DNA of 64,000 nt from Sorex araneus (taxonomy: Eukaryota > Chordata > Mammalia > Eulipotyphla > Soricidae). Where the stretch lies: contig NC_073302.1 in assembly GCF_027595985.1 (NCBI RefSeq), forward strand, positions 398,850,810 to 398,914,809. Reading direction: 5' to 3'. The translations under genes and the position numbers were made by a program. Shown piece after piece: positions 45,363-57,375 of the stretch. The notes under the pieces were generated by a model. The model ran no database searches and was not told the origin of the DNA. It saw only the letters and a program-made list of their open reading frames with translations. How positions within the stretch are numbered: the first letter of the stretch is position 1; each line of letters starts with the position of its first letter.

Positions 45363-46184
45363 AATATAAGACTTCAGATATATCAAATGGTCATAACTGC
45401 CCTTATGTTGTCCATTAAAGTTTCAGCATGGCCTGGAAATTTGGCTTTTATATTAATCCTTTTCAGTTAATTTTGAAATATTATTCTAAGTATTTTATCT
45501 CCCACTTAATAGACACTTTACCTTTATAAATGTTAGATTTTTCATTATAAATATTATATGCATTCATTAGAAATCCAACATTCCAATATTCGTGGGGAGA
45601 GTTCTTGTAATTACCCATCTTCACATAGTATTCTGATCAGTATCCTTATCAAGCCTATATAGAAATTATATATAATATTATGCCTAGATATTTCAAGGTT
45701 TTGTTTCTCACAAATGAACTATAGTTTTAAATTTTTTTCCTTTTAGCTGTCCGATTTTACACAATGAGCCTGAACTTTATAGTCCAAATTTATACAGTGA
45801 GTTTAGAACCCAGTCTATTTGCTTTGATATATTATCATGGAATATTATGTGACTTAAGATTATAGGCAACAGTTTGCTACTATTTGATTTTAAAACATCA
45901 TAAAATTTGGGGATGGGATCAAACCACATAGTTTCTGATCTATATGCTATAATCTAAAATATATCTACAAATATATCTGAAAAATATAAGAAAAATAATA
46001 CATAATCATACTTATGTAAATTTCAAGAATATGTTATGTATATATACCAAAACAAGCAATACGTGTTAAACAGTGCACTTGATTTTTTTTCCAATACCTG
46101 TCATGAAAAAATTGAATTTAATTAGAAAAAATTGCCTGTTGGAATATGTTCTGTATGAAGAAATGCCTGGACTTTAAATTCGAG

Positions 46185-46322
46185 ACTTGGGGGTCATGCC
46201 CAGTGTTCTGGGGTAGTGGGTGGTCACTTCCACGCTCAGCAGTTCATACAGTGCTGGGACTTGAATCTGGACCTTTTGCATGTGAAGCATGTGCTCCAGT
46301 CCTTTGAGCTATCTCTCTGGCC
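46185..46322 (-). repeat. Old tRNA-SINE, antisense
   Basis: GGGGGTCATGCCCAGTGTTC, GTGCTGGGACTTGAATCTGG and GAGCTATCTCTCTGGCCTC follow an inverted SINE plan. Confidence 0.6.
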
Positions 46323-46477
46323 TCTAAATGAAAAATTTTACATGTTACTGAAATATTAATTACATGTTACTGAAGTTATGCAATAGGTCCACTTTTGTGA
46401 CATTGAAGCATTGATTACCGTTTGCATTTTATTTCTCTCATACAAATCTCTGATATTTTAGCTGTTAGTTTTTTTCA

Positions 46478-46780
46478 GAAGCAGCCATGAGTTCTGGAGG
46501 ATGGCCGATAAGGAAGAAGATTATGGGTGGCTTAGGACTGCTTCCCCGAAAGGGAGCAGAAAATGAGGCCCCCATAATCATGCCACCGGACTCTGAACCA
46601 GAGGTGCCCCAGAGGGGGGCGGGAGGGCGGGTGAGAGCCCTCCTTGTCCCAAGGGACCCAGCCCCGGAAGCCAACCTCCACTACCCCACCATTGCCATGC
46701 TCCAGGCTGCTTTCTACATGCTTGGGCCGAGCCTCTTGCATGAGTGAACATATTCCTGGACACATCATCACAAAAGGAAA
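46478..46780 (+). mobile_element. Composite element, 5' GC-rich module
   Basis: This GC-rich block shares colinear sequence with the minus-strand element at 26478-27232: GCCATGCTCCAGG then ACATGCTTGGGCCGAGCCTC. It contains an 86-codon frame from ATG at 46487 to TGA at 46745, proline-rich and positively charged at its start (MSSGGWPIRKKIMGGLG). The aligned part of the other copy shows no matching frame, so I do not call a protein. It is followed by a TA microsatellite and, after a nested SINE, by the 3' module at 47082. Confidence 0.6.
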
Positions 46781-46829
46781 TATATATATATATACATATA
46801 TATATATACATATATATACATACACATAT
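46781..46829 (+). repeat. (TA)n microsatellite, left part
   Basis: TATATACATA array between the composite 5' module and the nested type-B SINE. Confidence 0.9.
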
Positions 46830-46830
46830 G

Positions 46831-47036
46831 CATTGCACGTGGCCGACCTGGTTCAATTCCCCCATCTCTCTTGGAGAACCCAGGAAGCTACTGAAAGTAT
46901 CCCGTCCACACGGCAGAGCCTTGCAAGCTGCCCGTGGCGTATTTGGTATGCCAAAAACAGTAACAACAAGTCTCACAATGGAGACGTTACTGGTGCCCGC
47001 ATCCAGCAAATCGATGAGCAACAGGATAACAGTGAT
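46831..47036 (+). repeat. Type-B SINE, 5'-truncated, nested in TA array
   Basis: Begins at CATTGCACGTGGCCGACC, after the A box, and runs to ATCGATGAGCAACAGGATAA. TA-rich sequence on both sides suggests insertion into the microsatellite. Confidence 0.88.
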
Positions 47037-47073
47037 ATATATGTATATGTACATATATATATATATATATATT
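47037..47073 (+). repeat. (TA)n microsatellite, right part
   Basis: Continuation of the TA array after the nested SINE. Confidence 0.85.
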
Positions 47074-47081
47074 CATATGCC

Positions 47082-47343
47082 TCCTTTCTGTGAGCTCAGC
47101 AAGCTACCAAGAGTATCCCTCTTGCACGGCAGAGCCTGGCAAGCTCCCCATGGCCTATTCGATATGCCAAAAACAGTAACAATAACAGGTCTTATTCCCC
47201 TGACCCGGAAAAGAGCCTCCAATTATTGGGAAAAACAAGTAAGGAGAGGCTGCTAAAAATCTAAGGGTTGGGATGAATGGAGACATTACTGGCACCCGCT
47301 TGAGTAAATCCGTGAACAATGGGATGACAGTGATACAGTGATA
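47082..47343 (+). mobile_element. Composite element, 3' module with long type-B body and RTE tail
   Basis: It lacks a tRNA head and starts in the body (GAGCTCAGCAAGCTACCAAG). After AAACAGTAACAATAACAGG it has an extra segment of about 85 bases (CCCCTGACCCGGAAAAGAGC, GGAGAGGCTGCTAAAAATCT) absent from ordinary type-B SINEs. The RTE-like tail GGGATGAATGGAGACATTAC to TGATACAGTG closes it. The extra segment is also in the copies at 26478-27232 and 53839-54085. Confidence 0.75.
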
Positions 47344-47904
47344 GGTTTTTTTCAAGTTATCCTGATGAATACTGGATTATCATTTTTATTACATTGGTTT
47401 GGTTTTAGTAAGATATTATGCTCAAGTAAAGAAGTAGGATTAAATTAAGATTCAGTCAAAATCCTGCAGGCATCAAAAAAACCTGAATGTCATTTTACTG
47501 AATAAACATAAGTCTTGCTTCATTTCCCATTTTCTTTTGCCTCAAATCTCTTATCAAGGTATTCATGAAAGTATTTTAAAGCACTTATCAAGTAATAAAA
47601 GTTCAAAAATGAGTTCACTGACAGTTAAAATGCATGACAGAAAAGTAAATCACGTGTGACTGCTATTAATTCTTTGCTTTTATTCCCTAGAACAGTAAAA
47701 ACTTCCTACTTCTAAACTCCCACTTTGTTTAAGCCTGTGACTAATTGCCTGAAACTCTAGTTGGAAATAATAATTAAAAGATTTCCATGTGAATAACAGT
47801 AGTTTAGAAACATAAAATTGACAGTGTAATTCCTTGTGGAAAACATTAGTCAAAGGAGGAAGTAGGTTTGCATAGAATTGTCAGCTTTTTGTTATCATTA
47901 TTAT

Positions 47905-48003
47905 GGTTTGGAGGGTCAATTTTGTGATACTCAGGAGACAAGAAGTACAGAGATTGAACCATGTGTCGTGCAAATGTCCTTACTCTGTCCTATCCACCCA
48001 AAT
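47905..48003 (-). repeat. Old SINE fragment, antisense
   Basis: GGGTCAATTTTGTGATACTC, GAGATTGAACCATGTG and CAAATGTCC resemble an inverted SINE. Confidence 0.45.
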
Positions 48004-49753
48004 TATCACCTTTTAATTTTGATATATTTTTGATCTTCTTTTGGTGCTGAATAAAGTTGTAAAGTTCTCTAAGTCAGTGTTATGAAATTGTCAAATTCTT
48101 CAGGTCACCAATAAAATATGGATTAAAATAAAAGACAAATTATAGAATTTTTAATATACCTTTTCTTTGATATGTCTTTTTTGACAAGACACTTAATTGG
48201 TTTAACACATTTAGAAGAACGCATGTGACATAGTGAACTCATCTAGATTCCAAGGCCATTACATCCATTATTAGACAAAAAAACTCAAAATAATAAATTG
48301 CCTCTTTATGTCCTCTGGTAGCATTAACTTTACAAGGCACAATTGCTGAAAATAGCTTTGTCTTTTGGTAACTTGAGAGACAAAAATAAAGAAGCTTTAT
48401 TTTTCATAAATCTTTGTAAATATCCAAGCTATTCTAGTCAACTAAATATTTTATAAGATAGGGAACCTTATGAAATATTTAGTTCTGATAAGAATTAGTT
48501 ATAATGTACTTCCTTTTAATTCCCTTTGAGGTCACCAGTGAAATGCTAATTAAATACCTTAATCAATACCTGTATGTTTTAATAAACTGAATCTCTAAAA
48601 AGAGATGCATTGTGAAGAAGCTCCTTCTCCTTGACCTTGTGAAGCCGCCGCTGAGCCAGTACAAGAATGTTGAATGGAGCTGTGAATTGATACTTACCTA
48701 AACCAGGAAGAGTCTAAATAAGTATAACACCAAGTCATGGAATAAGAGGAAAGTTAAAACTGGTATATATTTAGGATAAAAGATAAGAAGAAATTGTGAA
48801 GAAATTTACTCTCCTATGTCAACATCCCCCCAAATATATTATACTTGTCAAAATTAAATATATATTTAACAATATATCATATAGTTTTATTATATATTAC
48901 ATATGTTTATCTTATATAATACATAAATGTTTTATATACAAATGTATATAAAATCTCTTTCACAGCCTTGAATCAGAGAACTTTTTTTAGGTATTCCAAA
49001 GAATCTCAATAGTGGATAGAAACATGCCACAAGGATATTCTGGGACTTTTTTTTTTTTTTAATTAAAAGATGGAAGCCATCTTAGTTGTCAGAAAATGGG
49101 AATTCTTATTCTGAATGAATTTTATCAGTTTTCATTGAGCTTACTTTGTGTCCAAAAGATGACATTGTGATGTGAAGCCATTCCTAAAGGCTCCAAATTC
49201 CTCCAGTTGGGGATAAAGAAGTAATGCATAGTAATCTAAATCAGAAGAGCCAACATAGAAATTATTTTCAAAAATTCCAACAAGGCAGTTCCATAAAATG
49301 GTGTCCTGTGCCATGATAATTCCTGGATGCATAAAAATATTTTTGATGAAACTCTGTCACTTGGAGATGGTTTAGGTGCTCTATAAAAAGAACTTATTTA
49401 CTAATGTAGTGGTATGCTATCTTAGAGGTGCTATTAAGAAGTACCTATTACATAGCATATCTTTGCAATTTTGATTTTGAAAAATATACCTGGAAACAAA
49501 CAAAACACTTTTTCCTTTGTTGCTCTCCAGGAATGTCAGTGAAGGTTTTATCTTGCATGTTTCTGAAATATTTGTGTTAATTTATTTGTATTCATTTTGA
49601 AAACCATTAACATTACATCCATTAACATTACATTTGGTGCCAGATAACTATCTTAAATACTTTAAATTATCTTATTTAATTTTCGAACATGATTGTGAAT
49701 TAATGACTATTTTTCTCTTGTAAAATGAAGGTAACAAAAAAGTAACATTCCTG
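48004..49753. other. Intronic AT-rich DNA
   Basis: TA-rich patch at 48840-48955; otherwise nothing recognised. Confidence 0.45.
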
Positions 49754-49760
49754 CATTCCT

Positions 49761-49935
49761 GGGGCTGGATCGCTAGCACAGCGTGTAGGGCATTTGCCTT
49801 GCACGCAGCCGACCCAGGTTTAATTCCCAGCGTCCCATATGGTCCCCTGAGCATGGCCAGGAGTAATTCCTGAGTGCAAAGCCAGGAGTAACCCTTCTGA
49901 ATCGCGGAGTGTAACCCAAAAAGCAAAAAAATAAA
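49761..49935 (+). repeat. Type-A SINE
   Basis: GGGGCTGGATCGCTAGCACA through GTGTAACCCAAAAAGC and an A-rich tail. The preceding AAGTAACATTCCTG and following AAGTTACATTCCTG match with one difference, so the duplication probably includes CATTCCT. Confidence 0.92.
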
Positions 49936-50009
49936 AAGTTACATTCCTGAGGTCACAGGGATGAAAAAAGACATGTTTAAACAAATAGAGTCCAAACTCA
50001 GAACCAAGT

Positions 50010-50185
50010 GCTGGAGAGAATAGAAGCCACAAGGATATTCTGCACTTGCTTCTCTTACTTGCAGCCAACCTGGATTTAATCACTTTGTATCCCATTTGGC
50101 CCCTGAGCTGTGCCTTCCAGGGTTTATCTCTAAGTGCAGTACAAAAGTAAGCTCTGAGAAAGTCCAGGTGTGCCCCCACCAAAGA
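50010..50185 (+). repeat. Old type-A-like SINE
   Basis: GCAGCCAACCTGGATTTAAT, TTTGGCCCCTGAGCTGTGCC and AAAGTAAGCTCTGAG follow the type-A order. Confidence 0.55.
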
Positions 50186-50234
50186 GCCAGAACTGTAGAT
50201 GCTGCTAGAATTTTTTTTTGTAGGAGTAGTTGTT

Positions 50235-50422
50235 GTTTTTAGTCTCTCCTTTTTTTTCTGGCCAGAGAGTCAGTATTGATGATCAGGGTCTGCTCCTAGA
50301 TCTGTGCCCAGGGATCAGTCTGGGAAGTGCTCAGGATACCATATCCCGTGTAAAGCATCAAATTAGTGTCAGTCATGTGCAAGACAAGTGCCTTAACCAC
50401 TCTGCCATCTTTCTGACCCAAG
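50235..50422 (-). repeat. Old tRNA-SINE, antisense
   Basis: AGATCTGTGCCCAGGGATCA, AAGTGCTCAGGATACCATAT and GTGCCTTAACCACTCTGCC follow the inverted SINE order. Confidence 0.6.
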
Positions 50423-50557
50423 TATTGGCTTTAAGGTACACAGAAATACAATAAAAAGAAAGCAACGTTTTCTCAAGAATGCGTTCCGTAAAGTCATTTA
50501 TCTTGTTAAAGTTGTTGCTAATGGTGTTTCATTTTTCTCTTAAAACATCAAACTTTC

Positions 50558-50722
50558 CTGAGCTAGGGAGATAATTCAGCAGGCTACAGCTCATGCTTAT
50601 GCAGGAGCCCTGGTTTAGATACTGGGTACTCCACACAAATCCCCAAACACCTGTAGCCACCTGAGCAGCACGCTGGGAGTGATCCTTGGGTACCACTCTG
50701 TATGGTGTCCCTGATCACAAAT
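50558..50722 (+). repeat. Old type-A-like SINE
   Basis: GAGCTAGGGAGATAATTCAG, GAGCAGCACGCTGGGAGTGA and a GGTGTCCCTGATCAC end mark a diverged copy. Confidence 0.55.
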
Positions 50723-51159
50723 AAATCAATATCTAGCTTCCTGAAAATGAAAAGAATGCAACTTATTCTTTCTGCTATCTATGATTCCCCCTCACTTTGG
50801 ACTTATGAATATGAGTCTTAATTATCCCTCTGAAATATCTTTCTATTATTATTGTCATTTTTGGTTTCCATTTCTACTATGAAAAAAACTTCTAAACTCA
50901 GACTAGGGAGAACTATAAAAATAAGGATATATCTCCAAAATTCAATATAGACCATTCTTTCTTTTAAAGAGAATAAAAACAATAAATATTTTATTTCAGT
51001 TGGTTCCACTGCATCTTCAATTAAATATAGCACAAAGAAACAGATTCAATTTTTTTTTTCATTTCTGAGATACCCTTTACATAATAAGGTATTAAAAACT
51101 GTCCTTTTGGTTTTAGTTCCAACACTGTTTAAAAAAAAAAAAAGAGTTGAGAAAAAGCG

Positions 51160-51720
51160 TCAAGTTTTGGACAAATTCCAACACTCTTTTGCTCTCTGCA
51201 TTTTCTTTTGTGCATTGCTGAGGACCTCCATTGTTAGTGAAACTCGGTTTAAAAGCAAGGAACAGAAAGGTTGGACATTTTCTAACACAGAGCATGAATT
51301 GGCAAGAAGGACACATAAAGAAAGGCAGCTGAGTGCTGAGGTCTGTGCTATTTTAGGGCGGCAGTAGCTGTGAAACAATGTGCTGAGCTGTAAAAGATGG
51401 CAAGGGCTTTCTCCATTTCCACAGGGCGTGCTCTTCAGAAATAATCATTTTTAACCCTGCCTGCTTATTTAGTGAGAATTCGTTTCATTTGGCCACCAAA
51501 CAGTTACTTCTGAAGATACTTCATATTTCAGAGACAATCTCCACAATTATTTGTTTAAAAAATGCCTATGACTTGTCTAAACCTGAAGGGTCGGAAGCAC
51601 TGAGTGTCTTGACTGAGAAGGTCCAGTTTGATGGTGACAAGATAAGAAAGAAATGGTATAAGAAGAAAGTTACAAGGACTGCTTATAGGGAATCAGACAC
51701 TGCAAATACTTGATACAGAG
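51160..51720. other. Repeat-free stretch, candidate conserved non-coding element
   Basis: Between an old SINE (ending 50722) and the antisense SINE at 51933 lies unique sequence with less AT than its flanks. I see no reading frame of protein-like quality on either strand. Constraint is a guess. Confidence 0.25.
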
Positions 51721-51932
51721 TGACAGAAGTACAACTATGCTCACACAAATGCTAAGAAATTTACTTTGTGATATTTTCTTCCCCAACAGCCACAACCCTG
51801 TAACTTTAACATAATTTAGACTTTAATCAATGACTAATTTTTTGGTAGTAAATTATGTTATTATTATACTTAAGATCTTAAAAGATTTGGCACTGTATCA
51901 TAAATGTCTCTACAATTGTTTTTTGGTTTTAT

Positions 51933-52104
51933 GTTTTTTTTTTTTTATTTTGATTTTGGGTCACACCTACCTTTGTCCAGGGCTTACTTCTGGCTTTGCA
52001 CTCAAGGATCTCTTGGTGAGCTCATGGCACCATATGCGATGTATCCATTGGTCAGCCGTGGTCAGGGCAAACAGCCAACCAACTGTACTATCACTCTCAC
52101 CCCA
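51933..52104 (-). repeat. Type-A SINE, antisense, moderately old
   Basis: T run, GGGTCACACCTACCTTTG, GGCTTTGCACTCAAGGATC and GTACTATCACTCTCACCCC keep the full inverted plan. Confidence 0.8.
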
Positions 52105-52159
52105 TAGCTCTATTTTGAGAGGGTAAAGGTAATACAAAAATACCAAATGTTTTTATTGC

Positions 52160-52407
52160 GGGCTGGAACAAGAGCACAGCAGGAAGGGCGTTTGCCTTGC
52201 ATAAAACCAATCAGAGTTCAATTCCTCCGCCCCTCTCTGAGAGCCCAGCAAGCTACCAAGAATATCTCGCCCTCACGGCAGATCCTGGCAAGCTATCTGT
52301 GGCATATTTGATATGCCAAAAACAATAACAACAAGTCTCACAATGGAGACGTTACTAGTGCCTGCTCGAGCAAATCGATGAGCAATGGGATGACAGTGAT
52401 ACAGTGA
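52160..52407 (+). repeat. Type-B SINE, full length
   Basis: GGGCTGGAACAAGAGCACAG, a B box (AGAGTTCAATTCC), the body, and a tail GAGACGTTACTAGTGCCTGC to ATGACAGTGATACAGTGA. Flanks TTTTTATTGC and TTTTTGTTGC match with one difference. Confidence 0.92.
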
Positions 52408-52769
52408 TTTTTGTTGCAAGTTTATTATATACGTTGATCAAGGTTATTCGCTTGTCTTGCCTTTAGAGAGTTAGAGCTCTTACCATCATGACTTATACTT
52501 AATATGGTAAGTAATACAGGATTTTCATTTTTTCCATCGTCAATCTCTACAATAATATTTTATTCTGTTTACTGTATATTACCTTATGAAAAAACATCAT
52601 TAAAATAATCCGTGACCATGTTTGGAGTGATTACAGTGAATATCCTTTATCCTAATTTCTTAATTTTTAACCCTAGCACTTAAGATTCTTAATAACAAAA
52701 GTAAGATAAACTTGGTCTGATTCATGTATATACTATTATTACACTGATATTATTTTCTTATAAAAAGTG

Positions 52770-52905
52770 AACCAGCAGTCCAAGCTATAGTACAAGCAGG
52801 GTGGGTGCATGCATACAGCTGACCTGAGTTCTGTTTTTGACACCACATGTTGTCCCCCAAGCTCACCAGGTATGATCCCTGAGCACTGCAGGGTGTGCCC
52901 ACAAA
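52770..52905 (+). repeat. Old type-A-like SINE
   Basis: AGCTATAGTACAAGCAGGGT, CAGCTGACCTGAGTTC and TGAGCACTGCAGGGTGTG show the order. Confidence 0.6.
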
Positions 52906-53789
52906 CAAATAGGTTTAGAGGAAGCAGACTTTTAGAGTATATTGGCTCCTATGTTTTTCTATATACTATAATAGCTAATGTCAAATATCTGTAACTGATA
53001 GCTATGAGTCAAAATCATTGTTTTCATAATTTACAGAAGATAATCATACACACATAAGTGAATAGCTAGTACAGGTGAGCTGCAAGGCAAAATATTGAGC
53101 CTTTCCTCCCTACAGTTGCTTGAACAAAATGACATGGCTGGATAAGAGACCATCAGAGGCAGGTAATCTATCCTTAGCAGGGATAACAAAAATATCGAGG
53201 GAATAATATGCATTGGTATGATAAGATAAGTACCTAAATTTGTTCACTATGCTTGCTTCTTTTAAAGCCAGTGAAATCTCGCAATGGAGATTACTAATGT
53301 TTCTATAATTAGAATCAATTGCCAAGATGTTAACAGACTACCGATTATGGCATATGGACTAAACTCTTTCATGAAGTACTTTTGTTTTCTAAAATTGTTA
53401 TTTCACAGATTGGCTAGCAAAGACCTTTCTTCTTTCATAAATTAATGTAACTTGTGCAGACTTTGTGGAGTGTACCAAACTGACACTTCATTCACTACTT
53501 GAAGTTGATAATGTTGACAGTGAGTCAGAAGATTTTAAAAGAATACTAACAAAATTATAATCTGAGTTAAAGCAGAGTCAAATATCCTAGAATTCCTTAA
53601 ATAATGTATTTGTTTCTGATAGAAATGGCATATGTGCCTAAGGTATCTTCTAAATGAGACTGCTATGTATAAAATCATAATTCTAAAAAAAGTATAATTG
53701 TACCACTGGGATCTTTTGTCCACCAGTGAATAAATGAATACTAACAAAGTGATTATTAAAATTATTTTGTATAAAATGAAATTAGGGCA

Positions 53790-53838
53790 CCATATATATG
53801 CATATATGTATACATATATATATGTATATACACACATA
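53790..53838 (+). repeat. (TA/CA)n microsatellite before composite 3' module
   Basis: ATATATGCATATATGTATAC-type array directly in front of the next element, as at 47037-47073. Confidence 0.85.
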
Positions 53839-54085
53839 CCTCTCGGAGAGCCCAGCAAGCTACCGAGAGTATCCTGCCCGCATGGCAGAGCATAATAAGC
53901 TACCCATTACGTATTTGATATGCCAAAAACAGTAATGATTCATTCCCTTGACCCTGAAAGAGCCTCCAATCACTGGGAAAGGAGAAGCTGCTAAAATCTC
54001 TGGGCTGAGTGTAGTAGAGATGTTACTGGTGCCTGCTCGAGTAAATCAATGAACAATGGGATGACAGTGACAGTGACAGTGATAC
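53839..54085 (+). mobile_element. Composite element 3' module with RTE tail
   Basis: Starts CCTCTCGGAGAGCCCAGC without a tRNA head. It has the extra segment (CCCTTGACCCTGAAAGAGCC, GGAGAAGCTGCTAAAATCTC) and the tail GAGATGTTACTGGTGCCTGC, then three CAGTGA repeats. A TA array directly precedes it. Confidence 0.78.
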
Positions 54086-54087
54086 AG

Positions 54088-54260
54088 GGCACCAGAGAGA
54101 TCATATGGAGTTTAAGGCTCTTGGCTTACATGTAGTAGACCCTTGTTCAATCCCCAGCCTGCATGTGGTTGTGGAGCATCATGGAGTAATTCCTGAGCAT
54201 AGACTTATGGAGGAGAGCCATAATCACTGATGGGTTGGACACAAAAACAAATAAACATAA
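54088..54260 (+). repeat. Old type-A-like SINE
   Basis: GGGCACCAGAGAGATCATAT, TTGTTCAATCCCCAGCC and GGAGTAATTCCTGAGC follow the type-A order. Confidence 0.65.
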
Positions 54261-54779
54261 AGAATACTTTTTTATTAAATTCAGTGTGTAATTATAGCTT
54301 GTGTCTGTATTTGAGTGACTCAGTAGATTGGATTGAAAAAGGTAATAAGGAATCAATATAATCAGACCTATAGAATTTTTCATAATATAATGTAGTAAAT
54401 ACTTCGAAGAACTTTGTATGACTTCCCAAGCTCTTAACTACCAGTACTACTGTCATAGATCTTGTATCATAACTTTAAAAGAAACAGGCCTCATGGTTAA
54501 AATTATATTTTATTTTTAAAAGATAATTTATTTTGTCCTAGTTTCCATTAAAAGCTTTTAGAATTTTCTAAAATCGCCCTAAAAGTTACCCTGTAATAAT
54601 AATGAAGAAAATGAAGTAAAGTTGGTGTCTCATTGCTAGCACATCTGAATCTAGGTTTGAATGGTACCAATTCTTTATGGAATCAATCCTCTCCCTTCAG
54701 AAACATTGACTTTTTAAGTTCATTTTATGAAATTTACACTCTGTAAATTCAGACTTGTGCTCCCCGTCCAAACAGTAAT

Positions 54780-55210
54780 ATTTGCAACATTCCAAGAGAC
54801 CAGAACATTAAGCTGAAATAAAACAATGAGTGTATTATCACCAAAAGAGCAGTTTTGAATTTTATTAGAAGAAACCAATTAAGACGTTATTTTCAAGCAA
54901 AGCGTTTGGCATGGCTTCAGAACGTTACTTTCCAGTGTCAGGCTGGGGATTAGCTGGCACAGAGAGCAGATCTTTAGCTTAGCATCTTGACAGCTTTAAT
55001 ACACATGCAACTATGATTTTTTTCCTTTAAGCTGATTCTCTTAAAAGCCATGCTTCCTGCCACCTTACAACATAATTGCATCAATTCCACTTTCCATTAG
55101 GCCTCCAGGCCTGCTGATAACGACTGGTGTTTTAAAACCTTTGTGTGAAAAGCTAATTTTGTGTATTTTTTTTTTCTAGAGGCATCAGAAAATGCATTCC
55201 TCCTGTGCAG
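54780..55210. other. Repeat-free stretch, candidate conserved non-coding element
   Basis: This 430-bp part of intron 2 has balanced composition and shows no SINE, L1 or microsatellite. It has several ATTA/TAAT homeodomain-type cores (AAACCAATTAAGACG, AAAAGCTAATTTTG). It reads like unique, slowly evolving sequence, but that is an impression; no alignment was possible. Confidence 0.3.
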
Positions 55211-55624
55211 TTACATTAAAAAAAATTATATCTGAAGTAGGATAAGCACAGAGATCTTTGTGCTAATATTATATACACTTTGGTTTTCCATTTAATTATA
55301 CTAACTATATTGATGTAAGAAATTTTGTCACAAAGGGAAAATAATATAAAATGTGATATATTTTGTTAAAGGAAAATAAACTACCCACTGTTCTGTTACA
55401 GAGTGAGAAAATCTTCTGATTCCAGGATAAAAAAATGAAAGCTTCTGGCATTATGTGTGCAATATCCATGTCTCATTATATAAGCACTATCCAAATCTCA
55501 TTATGTACATAATATCCATGTCTATATATAATTTATTTTTGAATATGTCTTTACAGAATCTTTCTATAATGTTTTGACTTGGTTTACTTAAGCTTGTATC
55601 ATTCTATTTTTCTGTTGTTTTTGA

Positions 55625-55685
55625 CATATATATGTGTATGTGTATATATATATTTATACATATATATCTCTATATCTCTCTCTTT
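55625..55685 (+). repeat. TA/TG microsatellite
   Basis: ATATATGTGTATGTGTATAT array ending in CTCT units. Confidence 0.85.
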
Positions 55686-56043
55686 GTGTACACATTCCAG
55701 ATATGTCATTAGAAATTTAAACCATAAGATTCATGGATTCTAGCACTTCTTCCATCTTTTCTATTCACATTATTTTTGGGATTGTTTTTGTTTTTTTAAT
55801 TGAAATGAGAGTTTAAAAAATGACCAAGTTTAGTTTGGGATTATTCATTCAGAGTCCAGGTACTGATCGCTGTGGAGCCTGAACGAAATTAAATGTGACC
55901 TAGACTTCAAATTAATCATTTATTTTGGAACTGAAAGTTCAGGGCAATATGCATTGTGATAAAATTGCCTTTAGAACAACTATATTTGCTTTTTAACTTA
56001 CAGTAAATATTTGATGATAAAGCAGAATTTAAAAATCTCTAAA

Positions 56044-56225
56044 AGGGCTGGAGAGGTAGTACAGCAAGTAAGGCACTGACCTTCCATACATCTGATGTGT
56101 GTTCAATTCTGGCATACCTTGTGGTCTCCCAGCACTGCCCGCAGTATTTTCTGAGTGCAGAGCCAGGAGTAACTACTGAGCAGTGCCAGGTGACCCAAAA
56201 ATGGGGGAAAAAAAGAGAAAAAAAT
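56044..56225 (+). repeat. Type-A SINE, moderately diverged
   Basis: AAGGGCTGGAGAGGTAGTAC, GTGTTCAATTCTGGC, GAGTGCAGAGCCAGGAGTAA and GGTGACCCAAAAATGGG are retained. Confidence 0.85.
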
Positions 56226-57224
56226 AACCAAACCTCTCTAATATGGCTTCCTGGTAAAAATACTGAGAGTTTTAAAACTAAAGATGTTTGTGAAGATTTG
56301 ATGACAGTGTAGACAAATCCTCAAGTTATCCAAGTCTCTGTTTTAAGTTATAACAATTCAAATTGTGTTCACCTTAAAATGGAAGTGGGAAATCTGGTTA
56401 GAATTGATTGTTGGCAAATTTTGGGTCAGTATGAGAAAAAGCTTTGAGACTTTTGTAAGAATGCCGAATCCATCTGTCTCTTATTCCTTTGCTCCCCACT
56501 CATCTGTTGTATTTTAGAAGTATTTTGTAAATGAACTCTTTGGTTAAAAAAAAAAGAACATCACTGTATTCCATGAATATTCTAGAAAGTCTAATTTCTG
56601 CTATATTGGGCTATGTTTTCTAGAGGTACAAGGAGAGGTATGGTATGACTCCTGTCCATCATGGTACCTATTCTAGCAAGCAGGATAAACGATATGTAAA
56701 TCACAGTAAATATATAAATTGCACAGCCATTACACCAGGCACACTCTGAGGTGTGACATAAAAGATGCATTTGGAGACAAGTACAGTTTTGAAATATAAA
56801 CATTGCCTTAAATTGGCTTAAAATATTATCTTTAATTTCATTGAGGGCATTTATCTTTCAGCTGGAAGGATTACAATTTTTTATCATGGTTAGAAACTGG
56901 TTTGGGAGGGAAGTTCAACAAGGCCAAGGAAGAAATTATTGTACTTAACCAAATTCTCCACGTTTCTGCAGTGATCCTTTTGATTGTGTTTTATTTTAAC
57001 TTCAGTTTCCAGTAGGACTTTCGACTCTACAGAATCCCTAAAAATGTCTGAATAGTCAATGTACAAATGGCTTGCCAAATTATATCCAAATTCCCAGAGC
57101 ATTTAAAATCTGACCTGAACCATCTATAGTGGTGGTGAATAATGGGAATACTGGGATTAGGGTTTTCTTTGTTTTGTAGATCAGTCTTTGCTTTTCTCTT
57201 GTTTGTAGTCCTCACTCTTATTGG

Positions 57225-57375
57225 TCCATTCTCCTTCTCCTCTTCTCTCCACTTCTTTCCCTTCATTCTCCCCTCCTTCTCACCTCTCATGCCTTCCCCT
57301 CCACTCTCCTCTCCTCTCCCTCTCTTTACCCCCTCCTCCCTCCCTTCTCCTCAGGTTCATTCTCTCTCTTCCATT
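57225..57375 (+). repeat. Pyrimidine-rich tract (CTTCTCC)n
   Basis: Nearly pure C/T plus strand; the long frames here are low-complexity artefacts. Confidence 0.8.
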
